Shown: positions 34,094 through 42,698 of the stretch, piece after piece
Layout of the letters: the number at the start of each line of letters is the position of its first letter
Numbering within the stretch: position 1 is the first letter of the stretch
Assembly: GCA_025060675.1 (NCBI GenBank)
Contig: JANXBI010000024.1
Span: 1 to 64,000, forward strand
Length of the DNA: 64,000 nucleotides
Origin: Candidatus Caldatribacterium sp.
GTDB taxonomy: Bacteria > Atribacterota > Atribacteria > Atribacterales > Caldatribacteriaceae
Reading direction: 5' to 3'
Notes under the pieces: model-generated
Database searches by the model: none
What the model was told of the DNA's origin: nothing
The model's input: the letters and a program-made list of their open reading frames with translations, nothing else
Program-made: the position numbers and the translations under genes

Positions 34094-35079
34094 TACGCTT
34101 CACGCTCCTTGAAAGCACGCTCTTTCTCCTGTATATCCGAAAACGCACACACCCGGTTCCTCCCAGTTTGCTTGGCAAAGTATAGCGCCCGATCGGCACG
34201 GACGAAGAGGTCTCCTGCGTCTTTGGCGTTTTCCCGGCCACACACCCCACAGGAGACCGTTACCACTCGGGTGATGGGACTTTGAGGGTGAGGGAAAGAA
34301 CGCTCTTTAACGTTCTTCGCCAAGCGCTCAGCGACTCTTTTCCCTTCCTCTTCTTTTGCTCCGAAACAGAGGACCACGAATTCCTCTCCCCCGAAGCGGG
34401 CGACGAAATCGCCACTTCGGATGGAGGCCGTAAAAAGCTCGGCTAAAGAACGCAAAAGCTCATCCCCTTTGTGGTGGCCAAAGGCGTCGTTGTAGAGTTT
34501 GAAGTGGTCAATGTCAACGACCACGAGAGCGTAAGGGGTACCGTAGCGGAGGTGGTTTGCTTCCATCTCGTTGAGGCGCTGGTCGAACGCTCGGCGGTTT
34601 GGCACCCCGGTAAGCGGGTCAAAAAAGGCCAGACGCTCGAGTTCAGCGGTGAGCTCTTCGAGTCTTCGATTTTTCTCTTCGAGCTCTTTCACGTACTGGC
34701 GGAGTCGCACATGCGTCCTCACCCGAGCAAGGAGTTCCTGAGGGTGGATGGGTTTGACGAGGTAATCGTTTCCGCCAACCTCAAAGCTTTTCACCCGGGC
34801 ATCCTGCGTCTCAAGGGCGGTGAGGAAAATCACCGGGAGATGGGCAAATTCAGGATGCATCCGGAGCTTTCGACAGAGCGTAAAGCCATCCGTGTCGGGG
34901 AGGATAACATCAAGGAGGATGGCATCGGCACACTCGAGTTCTCCACAGGCAAAAAGCGCCTGCCCATCGGCAAGAGTCACCACCGCGAACCCTTCTCGTT
35001 CCAGGATATCTCGTACCAGATACCGGATGAATTGGGAGTCGTCGACCACAATAACTGTTCCCAACACCTGCTTATCCAT
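34093..35079 (-). CDS. Response regulator with GGDEF domain (PleD-like diguanylate cyclase)
   Basis: A 328-residue protein. The receiver domain (about 1-125) has phosphate acceptor Asp57 in ILLDVILPDTDGF and Lys in YLVKPIHP. A short helix links to a GGDEF domain (about 165-320) with an intact active site, ARFGGEEF. The inhibitory I-site RSGD lies five residues before it, so product feedback is expected. It makes cyclic di-GMP on phosphorylation. ATG 35079 overlaps the activase gene by 8 bases. No cognate histidine kinase is adjacent. It precedes the envelope-protein genes and may control them or their function. Confidence 0.92.
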   Translation of the reverse strand: MDKQVLGTVIVVDDSQFIRYLVRDILEREGFAVVTLADGQALFACGELECADAILLDVILPDTDGFTLCRKLRMHPEFAHLPVIFLTALETQDARVKSFEVGGNDYLVKPIHPQELLARVRTHVRLRQYVKELEEKNRRLEELTAELERLAFFDPLTGVPNRRAFDQRLNEMEANHLRYGTPYALVVVDIDHFKLYNDAFGHHKGDELLRSLAELFTASIRSGDFVARFGGEEFVVLCFGAKEEEGKRVAERLAKNVKERSFPHPQSPITRVVTVSCGVCGRENAKDAGDLFVRADRALYFAKQTGRNRVCAFSDIQEKERAFKEREA

Positions 35080-36118
35080 GCATTGCGCACCTTCCGGTCG
35101 TGCATTCTGGAGGAAGGGCAAAAGAGGGTACTGTAGCCTCTTCTTCCTCAAGGTGGTTCGTGGCCGTTTCTGGAGTCCATTTGCCGCAACGGCTTCCCCA
35201 GAGGGCCTTCACCCGGTCGTCTTCTTTGAGGACCACGATTTCGCAGGCGTTGGGACAGTCCGTACAGGTAAAGCTCCGGCTTACGAAGTGCCGCTCCACC
35301 ACCGAGAAACCCTGAAAGGCGGTTTTTTCAGGTGCGTATTCCATAGCGAGGATGGCCGCTCCCCAAGCTCCCATGACACCGTGTTCTTCTGGGACGATGA
35401 TACGTTTCTTCCCTCCGAAGAAATCTCGAAAAGCCTGGACCATGCCCTGATTGGCGGCAACACCCCCTTGGAAAACGATGGGGTCTTCAATTTCCCGGCT
35501 GGCAGCGAGGTTATTCATGAAGTTCCGTACTAAGGCCTCACAGAGCCCTTTTACGATTTCTGCCTTACCAAAGCCAAGTTGCTGCTTGTGGATCATATCT
35601 GATTCAGCGAACACCGTGCAACGTCCAGCAATGCGTACCGACTGTTTGGCCTGGAGGGCGAGTTTCCCAAACTCTTCGATGGGAACGTTGAGGCGCACCG
35701 CTTGGTGCTCGAGGAAAGAACCTGTCCCCGCAGCGCAAACTGTATTCATGGCAAAGTCTTCGACCACACCGTTACGGATGATGATGAGTTTTGAGTCCTG
35801 TCCACCGATTTCAAAAACCGTTCGCACGTCGGGAACCTTTGTGATTGCGGCAACAGCGTGCGCCGTGATTTCGTTTTTGACGATGTCGGCACCGATAACG
35901 ACTCCTGCAAGGTGGCGAGCGCTTCCCGTCGTGCCTACGCCTCGAATGACGCCCCCTTCAGGCATATGCCGCTCGATGTAGCGTAAACCCTCTTTCAAGG
36001 CAGCGATGGGATCACCACTTGTTCTTAGGTAGCAACTTGCCAAAATCCGCTTGTTTTTGTCCATGAGGACGAATTTCGTGGTTACCGAACCCACGTCAAC
36101 ACCGAGAAAGAGCTCCAT
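35072..36118 (-). CDS. 2-hydroxyacyl-CoA dehydratase activase family ATPase (COG1924 / HgdC-BadF type)
   Basis: A 348-residue ASKHA-fold ATPase. It shows GVDVGSVTTKFVLMD, VFEIGGQDSKLI, and the two cluster cysteines in NTVCAAGTGSFLEHQA and GRCTVFAESD that bridge a dimer 4Fe-4S cluster. A C-terminal extension has CTDCPNACEI and SRCGKW, cysteines found in the larger fused members. It would inject electrons with ATP hydrolysis into a radical dehydratase or related double-cubane protein. ATG 36118 is chosen because the longer upstream frame lies inside another gene. No catalytic dehydratase subunit is nearby. Confidence 0.88.
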   Translation of the reverse strand: MELFLGVDVGSVTTKFVLMDKNKRILASCYLRTSGDPIAALKEGLRYIERHMPEGGVIRGVGTTGSARHLAGVVIGADIVKNEITAHAVAAITKVPDVRTVFEIGGQDSKLIIIRNGVVEDFAMNTVCAAGTGSFLEHQAVRLNVPIEEFGKLALQAKQSVRIAGRCTVFAESDMIHKQQLGFGKAEIVKGLCEALVRNFMNNLAASREIEDPIVFQGGVAANQGMVQAFRDFFGGKKRIIVPEEHGVMGAWGAAILAMEYAPEKTAFQGFSVVERHFVSRSFTCTDCPNACEIVVLKEDDRVKALWGSRCGKWTPETATNHLEEEEATVPSFALPPECTTGRCAMHG

Positions 36119-37217
36119 TGCGTTCCAGCCTCCGTTTTCTCTCCCGCCTTCTCCGCTCCAAGACATCCACAAAAGCCTCCACCCTGGTGACAAGTCCTGC
36201 CTCTCCGGAGTGCTCGTCAATGGCAAGGTGGAGGATGGGAAGGTCAAAATCTCTGCTCACCGCCTGGAGCACGCCTTTGGCAACAATTTCCGGCATGCAG
36301 GTAAAGGGGTAAAGATGCACCACACCGTCAAAGCCTTCTTGGGCGTAGCGTATGGCGTTTCCGACGCTATCGATGCCCTCCCCCCCTACGAATCGTTTGA
36401 GGTAAGGCTGGGCGAGCTTCCAGGCCTTTATCTTTTCCCGAGACCGTGTGAGGGGTCGCAGGGTGTGGAGGATGTACTCAGCGGTCGAAACGGAGTTGTG
36501 TACGTACACTCCAAGATCTCCCAAAAGCCGCTCCACGTTGAAGTTCACCCGGGTTTCCTGAGCAATGTACACTTCACCCACGATGCCCACCCGAAGGAAA
36601 TCTTGGACATCCTTTCGGGGAAGGGTGGAGAGCGCCTCAGCAGCTTTTTTCTGTAGGGCTTCAAGCTCATCGAGGCTTGTGATGTGCCGCAATGCCTCGA
36701 GGGTCCCGTCAATGACTTGGTCAAGGCTTTGGGGATTTTGTACTTGGCAACGGAGAGCCCGTCGCTTGGCCTCAAGCTCCTCAGTGAAACACAAAACCTT
36801 CCAGCTCAAGCGTACCGCCTGCACGATGCGAGGAAGGGAAAATCTCCCACCCGCCATGGTGCGGAGGGCGTCGAGGAAAGGGCGGAACCCATACCGAGGG
36901 TGGTCAAGGAGGACGAAACGCACCTTATACCCCAGATCTTCGAGGATGAGGCGTTGAATCTGTCCGTAGTAGCCAAAGCGGCAGGGGCCCACACCACCAA
37001 CCATAAAGAGCGTGTCGGCTCCTTGCTCAATCGCCTCGATGAAGTTCCCAAGGGTCACTTTGAGCGGGAAACAGGCGTTCTGGGGAGCGAGCTTAACCCC
37101 GATTTCTATGGTCTTTTGGGTGATGGGGGGCGGGGGAACGATGTCAATGCCAAGAGTTGGGTAGAGAATCCCAAGAGCAATGTCAAGGTGCAAGAGGTGT
37201 GGAAACGTGGCTCGCAT
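36096..37217 (-). CDS. Activase-associated protein, COG3581-like (HgdB-related)
   Basis: A 373-residue cytoplasmic protein related to the beta-type subunits of 2-hydroxyacyl-CoA dehydratases. Diagnostic parts are LAPQNACFPLKVTLGNFIEA, VGGVGPCRFGYYGQ, HLYPFTCMPEIVAK and the end IDEHSGEAGLVTRVEAFVD. Cysteines are placed to bind an iron-sulfur or double-cubane cluster. ATG 37217 is preferred over one 9 bases earlier because GGAGG is 10 bases before it. It overlaps both neighbours. In other genomes this domain is fused in one very long protein with the activase and the COG3580 domain. Confidence 0.85.
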   Translation of the reverse strand: MRATFPHLLHLDIALGILYPTLGIDIVPPPPITQKTIEIGVKLAPQNACFPLKVTLGNFIEAIEQGADTLFMVGGVGPCRFGYYGQIQRLILEDLGYKVRFVLLDHPRYGFRPFLDALRTMAGGRFSLPRIVQAVRLSWKVLCFTEELEAKRRALRCQVQNPQSLDQVIDGTLEALRHITSLDELEALQKKAAEALSTLPRKDVQDFLRVGIVGEVYIAQETRVNFNVERLLGDLGVYVHNSVSTAEYILHTLRPLTRSREKIKAWKLAQPYLKRFVGGEGIDSVGNAIRYAQEGFDGVVHLYPFTCMPEIVAKGVLQAVSRDFDLPILHLAIDEHSGEAGLVTRVEAFVDVLERRRRERKRRLERNGALSRC

Positions 37218-38175
37218 GGTGTACATTCCTCCATTCCATCATGTCAGCGAAAGCTTCAAGACGGGTAACTAAACCAGCTTCACCAGTATGTTCGTCAATT
37301 TCCAGGCGAAGGTATGGGAGAGAACGCCGCTCGCGTTTAACATACCGCTCAATGACCTCGCCAACCAAGGAATCGGGACCGCACTCAAAGGAGACGAGGT
37401 GCACGAATCCCTGCACCTTTGGATCCTGGTCCTTTAGGAAGGAAAAGGCGGTTCCCACGATTTCATTCGATATGGTCCAGAAGCTCGCCTTAGGGAGGAT
37501 TCGTAAGGCCCTACGTATCCTTCCCTCTGGAACCATGTCGGGGGTGATGACCGAATACCCGAGGTCGTAAATTTTGCGGACGATGTTCATGTTGATGTAG
37601 CTATCGCTCAGGAGATAGGTGTGTCCAAGGAGGACGACCTTTTTCTCCCTTGGCGGAAGGGGGGGTCGTCCGTCGATGAGGTTTTCTGGCAAATATCCTT
37701 CACGGAGCTTTTCTCGATACGCGTGATGGGCTCTCTCAGCTTTCTGCAGGGCCTGAGCGATTTTCCTCTCACTTGAAGTGAAACGCCGACCGATGCGAAG
37801 AAACCCTTCCCACCATCCTCGAATGCCTCGGTCCCGCATGTTCACTTCGTCGTCGATGACTGCGTCTGTCCGGAAGATGTTCCGCACAAGATCCGGAAGT
37901 CCGAGAATTTTTGGACAGTTGTACTCTCCTTTGTGGAAGCTCACCATCCGAGGGACAAAAAGCGCATCAACTTTTTCAAGGAGTGTGTACGCATGTCCCA
38001 GAAAGACCTTCACCGGGAAACAGATTTCTTCAACACCGTAGATAAGGCCATGGTGGATAATGGCTTTATTCGAGGGTAAAGAGGTAACCACCTCCACCCC
38101 AAGCTCCTCGAGGAATGTTTTCCACAGGATGAAGAATCGGTAGAAAAGCAACCCTCGGGGGATGCCAACGCGCAC
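37183..38175 (-). CDS. Activase-associated protein, COG3580/DUF2229-like
   Basis: A 330-residue protein of the same superfamily. N-terminal VGIPRGLLFYRFFILWKTF, cysteine motifs EEICFPVKVFLGH, KGEYNCPKI and SFECGPDS, and the end EIDEHTGEAGLVTRLEAFAD nearly repeat those of the next gene. Start GTG with GGAGGAAAG upstream. First of the three activase genes. The function of the trio is unknown; a reductive ATP-driven reaction on a CoA ester or cofactor is the family-based guess. Confidence 0.85.
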   Translation of the reverse strand: MRVGIPRGLLFYRFFILWKTFLEELGVEVVTSLPSNKAIIHHGLIYGVEEICFPVKVFLGHAYTLLEKVDALFVPRMVSFHKGEYNCPKILGLPDLVRNIFRTDAVIDDEVNMRDRGIRGWWEGFLRIGRRFTSSERKIAQALQKAERAHHAYREKLREGYLPENLIDGRPPLPPREKKVVLLGHTYLLSDSYINMNIVRKIYDLGYSVITPDMVPEGRIRRALRILPKASFWTISNEIVGTAFSFLKDQDPKVQGFVHLVSFECGPDSLVGEVIERYVKRERRSLPYLRLEIDEHTGEAGLVTRLEAFADMMEWRNVHHASHVSTPLAP

Positions 38176-38202
38176 GGCCTTTCCTCCTTCCAGGTACCAC
38201 TA

Positions 38203-39252
38203 TTATACCGTAGAACCAAGAAAAGACAAAAAGACTTCCCGGAGTCGCTCAAGCTCTGCGAGGCTCACGCACTCTCGTGGGGAGTGGGCAAGGGCTAAGT
38301 CCCCTGCGCCGAAGACGACACTTGGGACACCTCGCATAACGAGGTATGTGGCATCTGTCCAGGAGGGCATTCCAGCGTAAACTGCCCTCTTTCCCTCAAC
38401 ACGTTCGATCGCTCGTGCGAGGTTTTTGACTACTGGGCTTTCTGGAGGGATAGAGAAGGCAGGATTCGTGTCCAGGAAAGTCACCCGCACTGGGTACTCC
38501 CGTTCGAGGGCGAGGACTCGTTCTTTCACTTCCTCCACGCCATGAGGTGGAGGGAAGGGAAGGGCACACTCGATGACGCAGTGTTCAGGAATGACGTAGC
38601 TTGACTCACCCCCTTCAATTTTTCCAAGCATCAGTTGCAACGGTGGGGAAAAAAGGGGATGGGGGGCAAAGGTGCGGACAATCTCCTCACACCTTCGAAC
38701 AATCTCCACGGCCAAAGCGATAGCATTTTGCGCTGCATGGGGGTATGCTCCATGTCCGCTGAGGCCCTCGATGGAGAAGCGCACCTCCACATCTCCTGCT
38801 AAGGCGGTGCAGAGGCTAAAGCTCGTCGGTTCAAGAACGATGGCACCCTCGAAAGCTCTATGGGACAAGAAGTGCCAGGACCCTGCACCAGTGGTTTCCT
38901 CTTCCGAGAAGAAAGCAAGTTCTACCGGGCTTGTGGTGCGTTGAACTGCATCAAGGAGAGCGGCGATTTGTCCCCGCGTGTCAAGAACTCCAGCACCGAA
39001 GACAAATCCATCCCGTATGGTGAAACCTGGCTGCCTCCCCGCATAGTGGACATCCACGTGAGTGGCAAAGAGGAAGGGTGAGGACCCCCTCCGGGCGTAG
39101 AGGTTCCACTTTCCTGGGTCATACTCTTGCCAGTGGAGTTCCTCGAATCCACAGTCCTCGAGGAAGTTCGCAATCCACTGGAGAATAGGGAGTTCTTCAC
39201 CGCTTGCTCCCCGAAGAAGGAGGAGTTTCTCCAGAATCTCGAGAAGGTACAG
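38203..39252 (-). CDS. M20-family metallopeptidase/deacylase (ArgE/DapE/ACY1), CTG start
   Basis: The first usual start, GTG 39057, would cut the protein inside the metal-binding HxD motif (THVDVHYAG), so it cannot be right. The same frame stays open upstream and reads as a normal M20 N-terminus (LEILEKLLLLRGASGEELP). It contains no ATG, GTG or TTG. CTG 39252 has GGAGGTGA nine bases upstream and gives 349 residues, the usual length. Other residues seen: LDTRGQ, catalytic Glu pair in FSEEETTGAG, and the C-terminal His in LALAHSPREC. It hydrolyses an amide or peptide bond with two zinc ions; substrate unknown. Confidence 0.82.
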   Translation of the reverse strand: MYLLEILEKLLLLRGASGEELPILQWIANFLEDCGFEELHWQEYDPGKWNLYARRGSSPFLFATHVDVHYAGRQPGFTIRDGFVFGAGVLDTRGQIAALLDAVQRTTSPVELAFFSEEETTGAGSWHFLSHRAFEGAIVLEPTSFSLCTALAGDVEVRFSIEGLSGHGAYPHAAQNAIALAVEIVRRCEEIVRTFAPHPLFSPPLQLMLGKIEGGESSYVIPEHCVIECALPFPPPHGVEEVKERVLALEREYPVRVTFLDTNPAFSIPPESPVVKNLARAIERVEGKRAVYAGMPSWTDATYLVMRGVPSVVFGAGDLALAHSPRECVSLAELERLREVFLSFLGSTV

Positions 39253-39742
39253 GGACGCTCACCTCCTTGACCATACGAACCCATTTGCCGTATTGACCTA
39301 CTCTGCGGAAGCCTCGCCGGAGATAGAAGGCAATGGCGTGCTCATTTTTCTCCCCCACCCAGAGGCCGATCTTCCGTCGCCCCGATGTTTCAAGATAGGT
39401 GAGGGCATGGGTGAAGAGGGCGGTGCCGATTCCTTTCCCTTGAAAGTCAGGATCCACCACGAATTCGTGAATCTCGCCAAAGAGTTCCCCATCTTCCCAC
39501 CATTGAGCATGGACTCCGATGAATCCGGCAACTCGTTCCCCAAGCAAAGCTACGAAGAACCCCTTCGGATCGCCTCGAAAGAGCCACCGAATGTATCCCT
39601 CAATACGCTGGGAAAGGTGATATCCATACTCGGGAAGGGCTGCATACGCCCGCTCGTAAAGGTGTACAAGGTCCGGCATAAGGCAACGGAGTTCCTCTTC
39701 GGTAGGGTTGACGATGCGAAGATCGCCCATAGGTCCATTCAT
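39197..39742 (-). CDS. GNAT-family N-acetyltransferase
   Basis: A 181-residue acetyltransferase. The acetyl-CoA loop is VVDPDFQGKGIGTALF (pattern QxxGxG/A). EFVVDP and AIAFYLRRGFRRVGQ complete the fold. Substrate is unknown. ATG overlaps the upstream stop as ATGA; the last 56 bases overlap the CTG-initiated peptidase and contain its ribosome site. An acetyltransferase next to an M20 deacylase might act on one substrate in opposite directions. Confidence 0.88.
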   Translation of the reverse strand: MNGPMGDLRIVNPTEEELRCLMPDLVHLYERAYAALPEYGYHLSQRIEGYIRWLFRGDPKGFFVALLGERVAGFIGVHAQWWEDGELFGEIHEFVVDPDFQGKGIGTALFTHALTYLETSGRRKIGLWVGEKNEHAIAFYLRRGFRRVGQYGKWVRMVKEVSVPVPSRDSGETPPSSGSKR

Positions 39743-40923
39743 GACTCCCCAAATCGTTCCTCAATTCTTTGGACGAAGTCCTCAAAGAACTGGAAGAGGA
39801 GTGTTTCGAAGGTCTCCCGATGCTCTTCGTATCGGGATGACGGGGAAAACGGAGTGCGCAAGACATGACGGGAAAGCTGGGGGTCTCTGGCGGCAAGGAT
39901 GTCACACAAAGCAGAGAACCCAGGGTACTTGAGAATGACGATGTACCCTTCTTGTGAAGACAGGAGGTTTGTAGAGAAAATGCCAGGACGGTATCCCTGG
40001 ATGGCTTGGGCAAGGAGGAGATGTTCTTGGGCTTCCTCTTCAAAGAGGAGGAACGCGAAATCCACACCTCGGCGATGGAGTTCCTCAGCGAGGAAAAAGT
40101 GCACCTCTTTGGTCACCTTCCCAAGGGATGCTCCAAAGGCGAAGGGTGCATGGTATGCCGCAAGGGTGGCAAAGCTCTCTTCAAGCGTATCAAGGAGGGG
40201 GGCATAGGCAAGAACAATCTTAAGGCACTCTTCTTCAAGAAAGGCAAGAACGCAGTCTTTCGAGAACTTTATGGTCCGCCCCGCGTACCGTTTCCAAATC
40301 TCTTTCTCCCAAGGGGAAAGGGAGAAGAAGGCATCCACAAGTCGCTTTTCGTCCCACGAGAAAACCTCCAAGCGGATGTGGCTTTGTGCTTCAAAAAGGA
40401 GTACCGTGTATCCAAGGCGTAGCGCTTGAGCAAGGAGTGCGGTATCCTTCCCAAGGAACATCGCTCCGAAAGGACCACCTTTGCCGCCAGCAAAGGCTCC
40501 CCAGAAGGCTGAGAGCATACCGCTTTCCAGAGCCTCCTCGCCAGAGGTGAAAACAGAAGGCATGAGATCCTTTTTCCAAAGGGTTCTGAAAATCTCTGGG
40601 AGGAAGCTCGGACTGACCTCAAGAAGGCCGACGGTGTTCCTCTTCCCAGGCACCTCAGGGGCGAGTTCCGGGAGGGCTTCCCTGAGGTGCCTGAAGGTTA
40701 CTGAGGTCAGGGGGAAGACAAAAAGGCGCCCTCCCAAGAATTCCCCCAAATACTCACCCCCTGGGAAGGGGGGTTCCCCCTGTGTCCAAAGACCAAAAAA
40801 CCACTTCCCAGGACTCCAGAGGGGAAGGAAAACCTCCCTCTCTCCAAAAGCGTGCGGAAAAGGGCGAAACCCCAGATCTCTGAGTATTGCTCTACAGGGG
40901 GAGTTCGGTGAGAATGGGAACAC
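39739..40923 (-). CDS. Conserved-looking protein of unknown function, start uncertain
   Basis: About 390 residues, not recognised. It is a soluble alpha/beta-looking protein with aromatic-rich stretches (WGAFAGGKGGPFGAMFLGKD, EAQSHIRLEVFSWDEKR) and an all-helical C-terminus. GTG 40923 is the first usual start but overlaps the ACT gene and has no ribosome site. TTG 40749 has AGGGGGTG nearby but would drop plausible N-terminal sequence. A CTG at about 40875 is another choice. It sits between the ACT protein and GNAT genes with an ATGA overlap downstream, so it is expressed with them. Confidence 0.6.
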   Translation of the reverse strand: MFPFSPNSPCRAILRDLGFRPFPHAFGEREVFLPLWSPGKWFFGLWTQGEPPFPGGEYLGEFLGGRLFVFPLTSVTFRHLREALPELAPEVPGKRNTVGLLEVSPSFLPEIFRTLWKKDLMPSVFTSGEEALESGMLSAFWGAFAGGKGGPFGAMFLGKDTALLAQALRLGYTVLLFEAQSHIRLEVFSWDEKRLVDAFFSLSPWEKEIWKRYAGRTIKFSKDCVLAFLEEECLKIVLAYAPLLDTLEESFATLAAYHAPFAFGASLGKVTKEVHFFLAEELHRRGVDFAFLLFEEEAQEHLLLAQAIQGYRPGIFSTNLLSSQEGYIVILKYPGFSALCDILAARDPQLSRHVLRTPFSPSSRYEEHRETFETLLFQFFEDFVQRIEERFGES

Positions 40924-41308
40924 CCTTTTCTTCGAAAATACGCTTTGCCGTTTCGAGGTCCTCAACACGGAGCACAACGTACGCTTTGTCTCCCTTCGGA
41001 GAGACAAAAGCGTAAAGGTATTCAATAGAAATCCCGGCCTGGGTCAGGAGTTCAACCACATCACAGAGTCCTCCAGGACGATCTTCTACGCCTACTGCAA
41101 GGACCTCAGTCAGTGTTGCAGCAAACCGTTCCTCTTTGAGCTTTGCTACGATTGCCTCAGGATTTGCAACGATGAAACGCAACACCCCAAACTCTGCTGT
41201 ATCCGCCAGGGATAGGGCACGGAGATTCACACCCCATTCCTTGAGTTTCCGAAGCACTGCGTAGAGACTGCCCGGCCTGTTTTCGAGAAACACAGAAATC
41301 TGTTTCAT
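40892..41308 (-). CDS. Tandem ACT-domain protein (amino-acid-binding)
   Basis: 138 residues forming two ACT modules: [20 protein letters not shown] and [19 protein letters not shown]. Stand-alone double ACT proteins of this type are often beside phenylacetate-CoA ligase genes in anaerobes, as here (ATGA overlap with it). Probably senses an aromatic or branched amino acid, or regulates the ligase. No DNA-binding domain. Confidence 0.88.
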   Translation of the reverse strand: MKQISVFLENRPGSLYAVLRKLKEWGVNLRALSLADTAEFGVLRFIVANPEAIVAKLKEERFAATLTEVLAVGVEDRPGGLCDVVELLTQAGISIEYLYAFVSPKGDKAYVVLRVEDLETAKRIFEEKGVPILTELPL

Positions 41309-42624
41309 ACCATCCCCTCTTTTTTCCGAAGATCAAGCACTCTCTTTGCCTTTCCTTCAGTACGGGCGAGGGATTTCGGTTCGAGGAGTTTCACCTCGCA
41401 GTGGATGTTGAGCTCTGCTCTGAGGCGCTCCTCGATTTGCTTTTTCAAGCGTTCGAGGACTTTCACCTCGTCCGAGAAAAAGTGCGGGGCAACCTCAACC
41501 TGGACCTCAAGAAGGTCAAGGTAGTTCTCCCGTTTGACCACGATTTGGTAGTGGGGTTCCACGCCGTCGAAGCTCAACAGGACACTTTCAATCTGCGATG
41601 GGTACACGTTAACGCCGCGGATAATGAGCATGTCATCGGTACGTGACGCGACTCGTTTCATCCGTACAAGGGTTCGGCCACATGCGCAGGGTTCGTACAT
41701 GAGAGCGGAGAGGTCTCCTGTTCGGTACCGAATGACCGGTGTTCCCTCCTTCGTGAGCGTAGTGAAAACGAGTTCTCCCATCTCTCCAGGAGGGAGCACC
41801 CTTCCCGTGGCAGGGTCGATGATTTCTGGGAGGAAGTGGTCCTCGCTGATGTGGAGTCCACAACGCGCTTCACACTCAAAAGCCACTCCTGGTCCGATGA
41901 CCTCGCTGAGCCCATAGATATCACAAGCCCGTATGGGGAGCTTTCGCTCGATTTCTGCCCGCATCTCTTCCGACCAGGGTTCGGCCCCAAACACCCCAAG
42001 GCGAAGGCGCGTCTTTGTCCAGTCAACGTTGTTTTCCTTCGCCACTTCCGCAAGGTACAAAGCATATGAGGGGGTACAACAGAGTACCGAAACACCAAAA
42101 TCCTGCATGATGTGGATTTGTCGTAAGGTATTTCCCGTTGAAGCAGGAATCACTGTAGCCCCAAGTTTTTCTGCTCCGTAATGAACACCCAGTCCTCCGG
42201 TGAAGAGACCGTAGCCAAAGGCCACCTGGATGACGTCTTCAGCGGTGACCCCACAGCCGCAGAGTGTCCGAGCCATGAGCTCTGCCCAGATGTCGATGTC
42301 TTTTTTGGTGTATCCCACAACGGTTGCCGTTCCTGTAGTGCCAGAGGAGGAATGGATGCGGACGATGTTCCGCATAGGTTCAGCGATGGCCCCAAAGGGG
42401 TAAGCTCTCCGGAGGTCGTCCTTCGTGGTGAAGGGGAGGTATCGGAGGTCCCCGAGGGAACGGATATCGTAGACGTTAACCCCTGCATCCTCGAGTTTTT
42501 TCCGGTAGTATGGGAGGCTATGGTATGCCCGGATGAGGACCTTTTTCAAACGGTTGAGTTGAATTTTCTCCATTTCTTCACGGGGTAAAAGCTCAAAATA
42601 TTCATCCCAGAACGTAGGCGTCAC
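41305..42624 (-). CDS. Phenylacetate-CoA ligase (PaaK family)
   Basis: A 439-residue AMP-forming ligase making aryl-acetyl-CoA from phenylacetate or similar acids. The ATP loop is [26 protein letters not shown] and [11 protein letters not shown] are the other adenylation motifs. In anaerobic amino-acid fermenters this enzyme, with indolepyruvate oxidoreductase, handles aromatic amino acid degradation; the oxidoreductase is not in the window. GTG 42624 is the only usable start, although its GGGG lies closer than usual. Head of a 13-kb minus-strand gene run; divergent from the aminotransferase. Confidence 0.92.
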   Translation of the reverse strand: MTPTFWDEYFELLPREEMEKIQLNRLKKVLIRAYHSLPYYRKKLEDAGVNVYDIRSLGDLRYLPFTTKDDLRRAYPFGAIAEPMRNIVRIHSSSGTTGTATVVGYTKKDIDIWAELMARTLCGCGVTAEDVIQVAFGYGLFTGGLGVHYGAEKLGATVIPASTGNTLRQIHIMQDFGVSVLCCTPSYALYLAEVAKENNVDWTKTRLRLGVFGAEPWSEEMRAEIERKLPIRACDIYGLSEVIGPGVAFECEARCGLHISEDHFLPEIIDPATGRVLPPGEMGELVFTTLTKEGTPVIRYRTGDLSALMYEPCACGRTLVRMKRVASRTDDMLIIRGVNVYPSQIESVLLSFDGVEPHYQIVVKRENYLDLLEVQVEVAPHFFSDEVKVLERLKKQIEERLRAELNIHCEVKLLEPKSLARTEGKAKRVLDLRKKEGMV

Positions 42625-42698
42625 CCCCTTCCCTTTTTCACCGTGTACAATACAATAAAGACAGCAAAAAGGGAAGAGGGAAGGTAGGAGTGGGACAC
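42625..42698. promoter_or_regulatory. Divergent control region of paaK-like gene and aminotransferase gene
   Basis: 74 bases between divergent genes. Two overlapping TACAAT boxes (42646-42656) face the aminotransferase, but no -35 is well spaced. On the minus strand only weak TATTGT-like boxes are seen. The aminotransferase ribosome site AGGAG is at about 42687. Confidence 0.35.
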
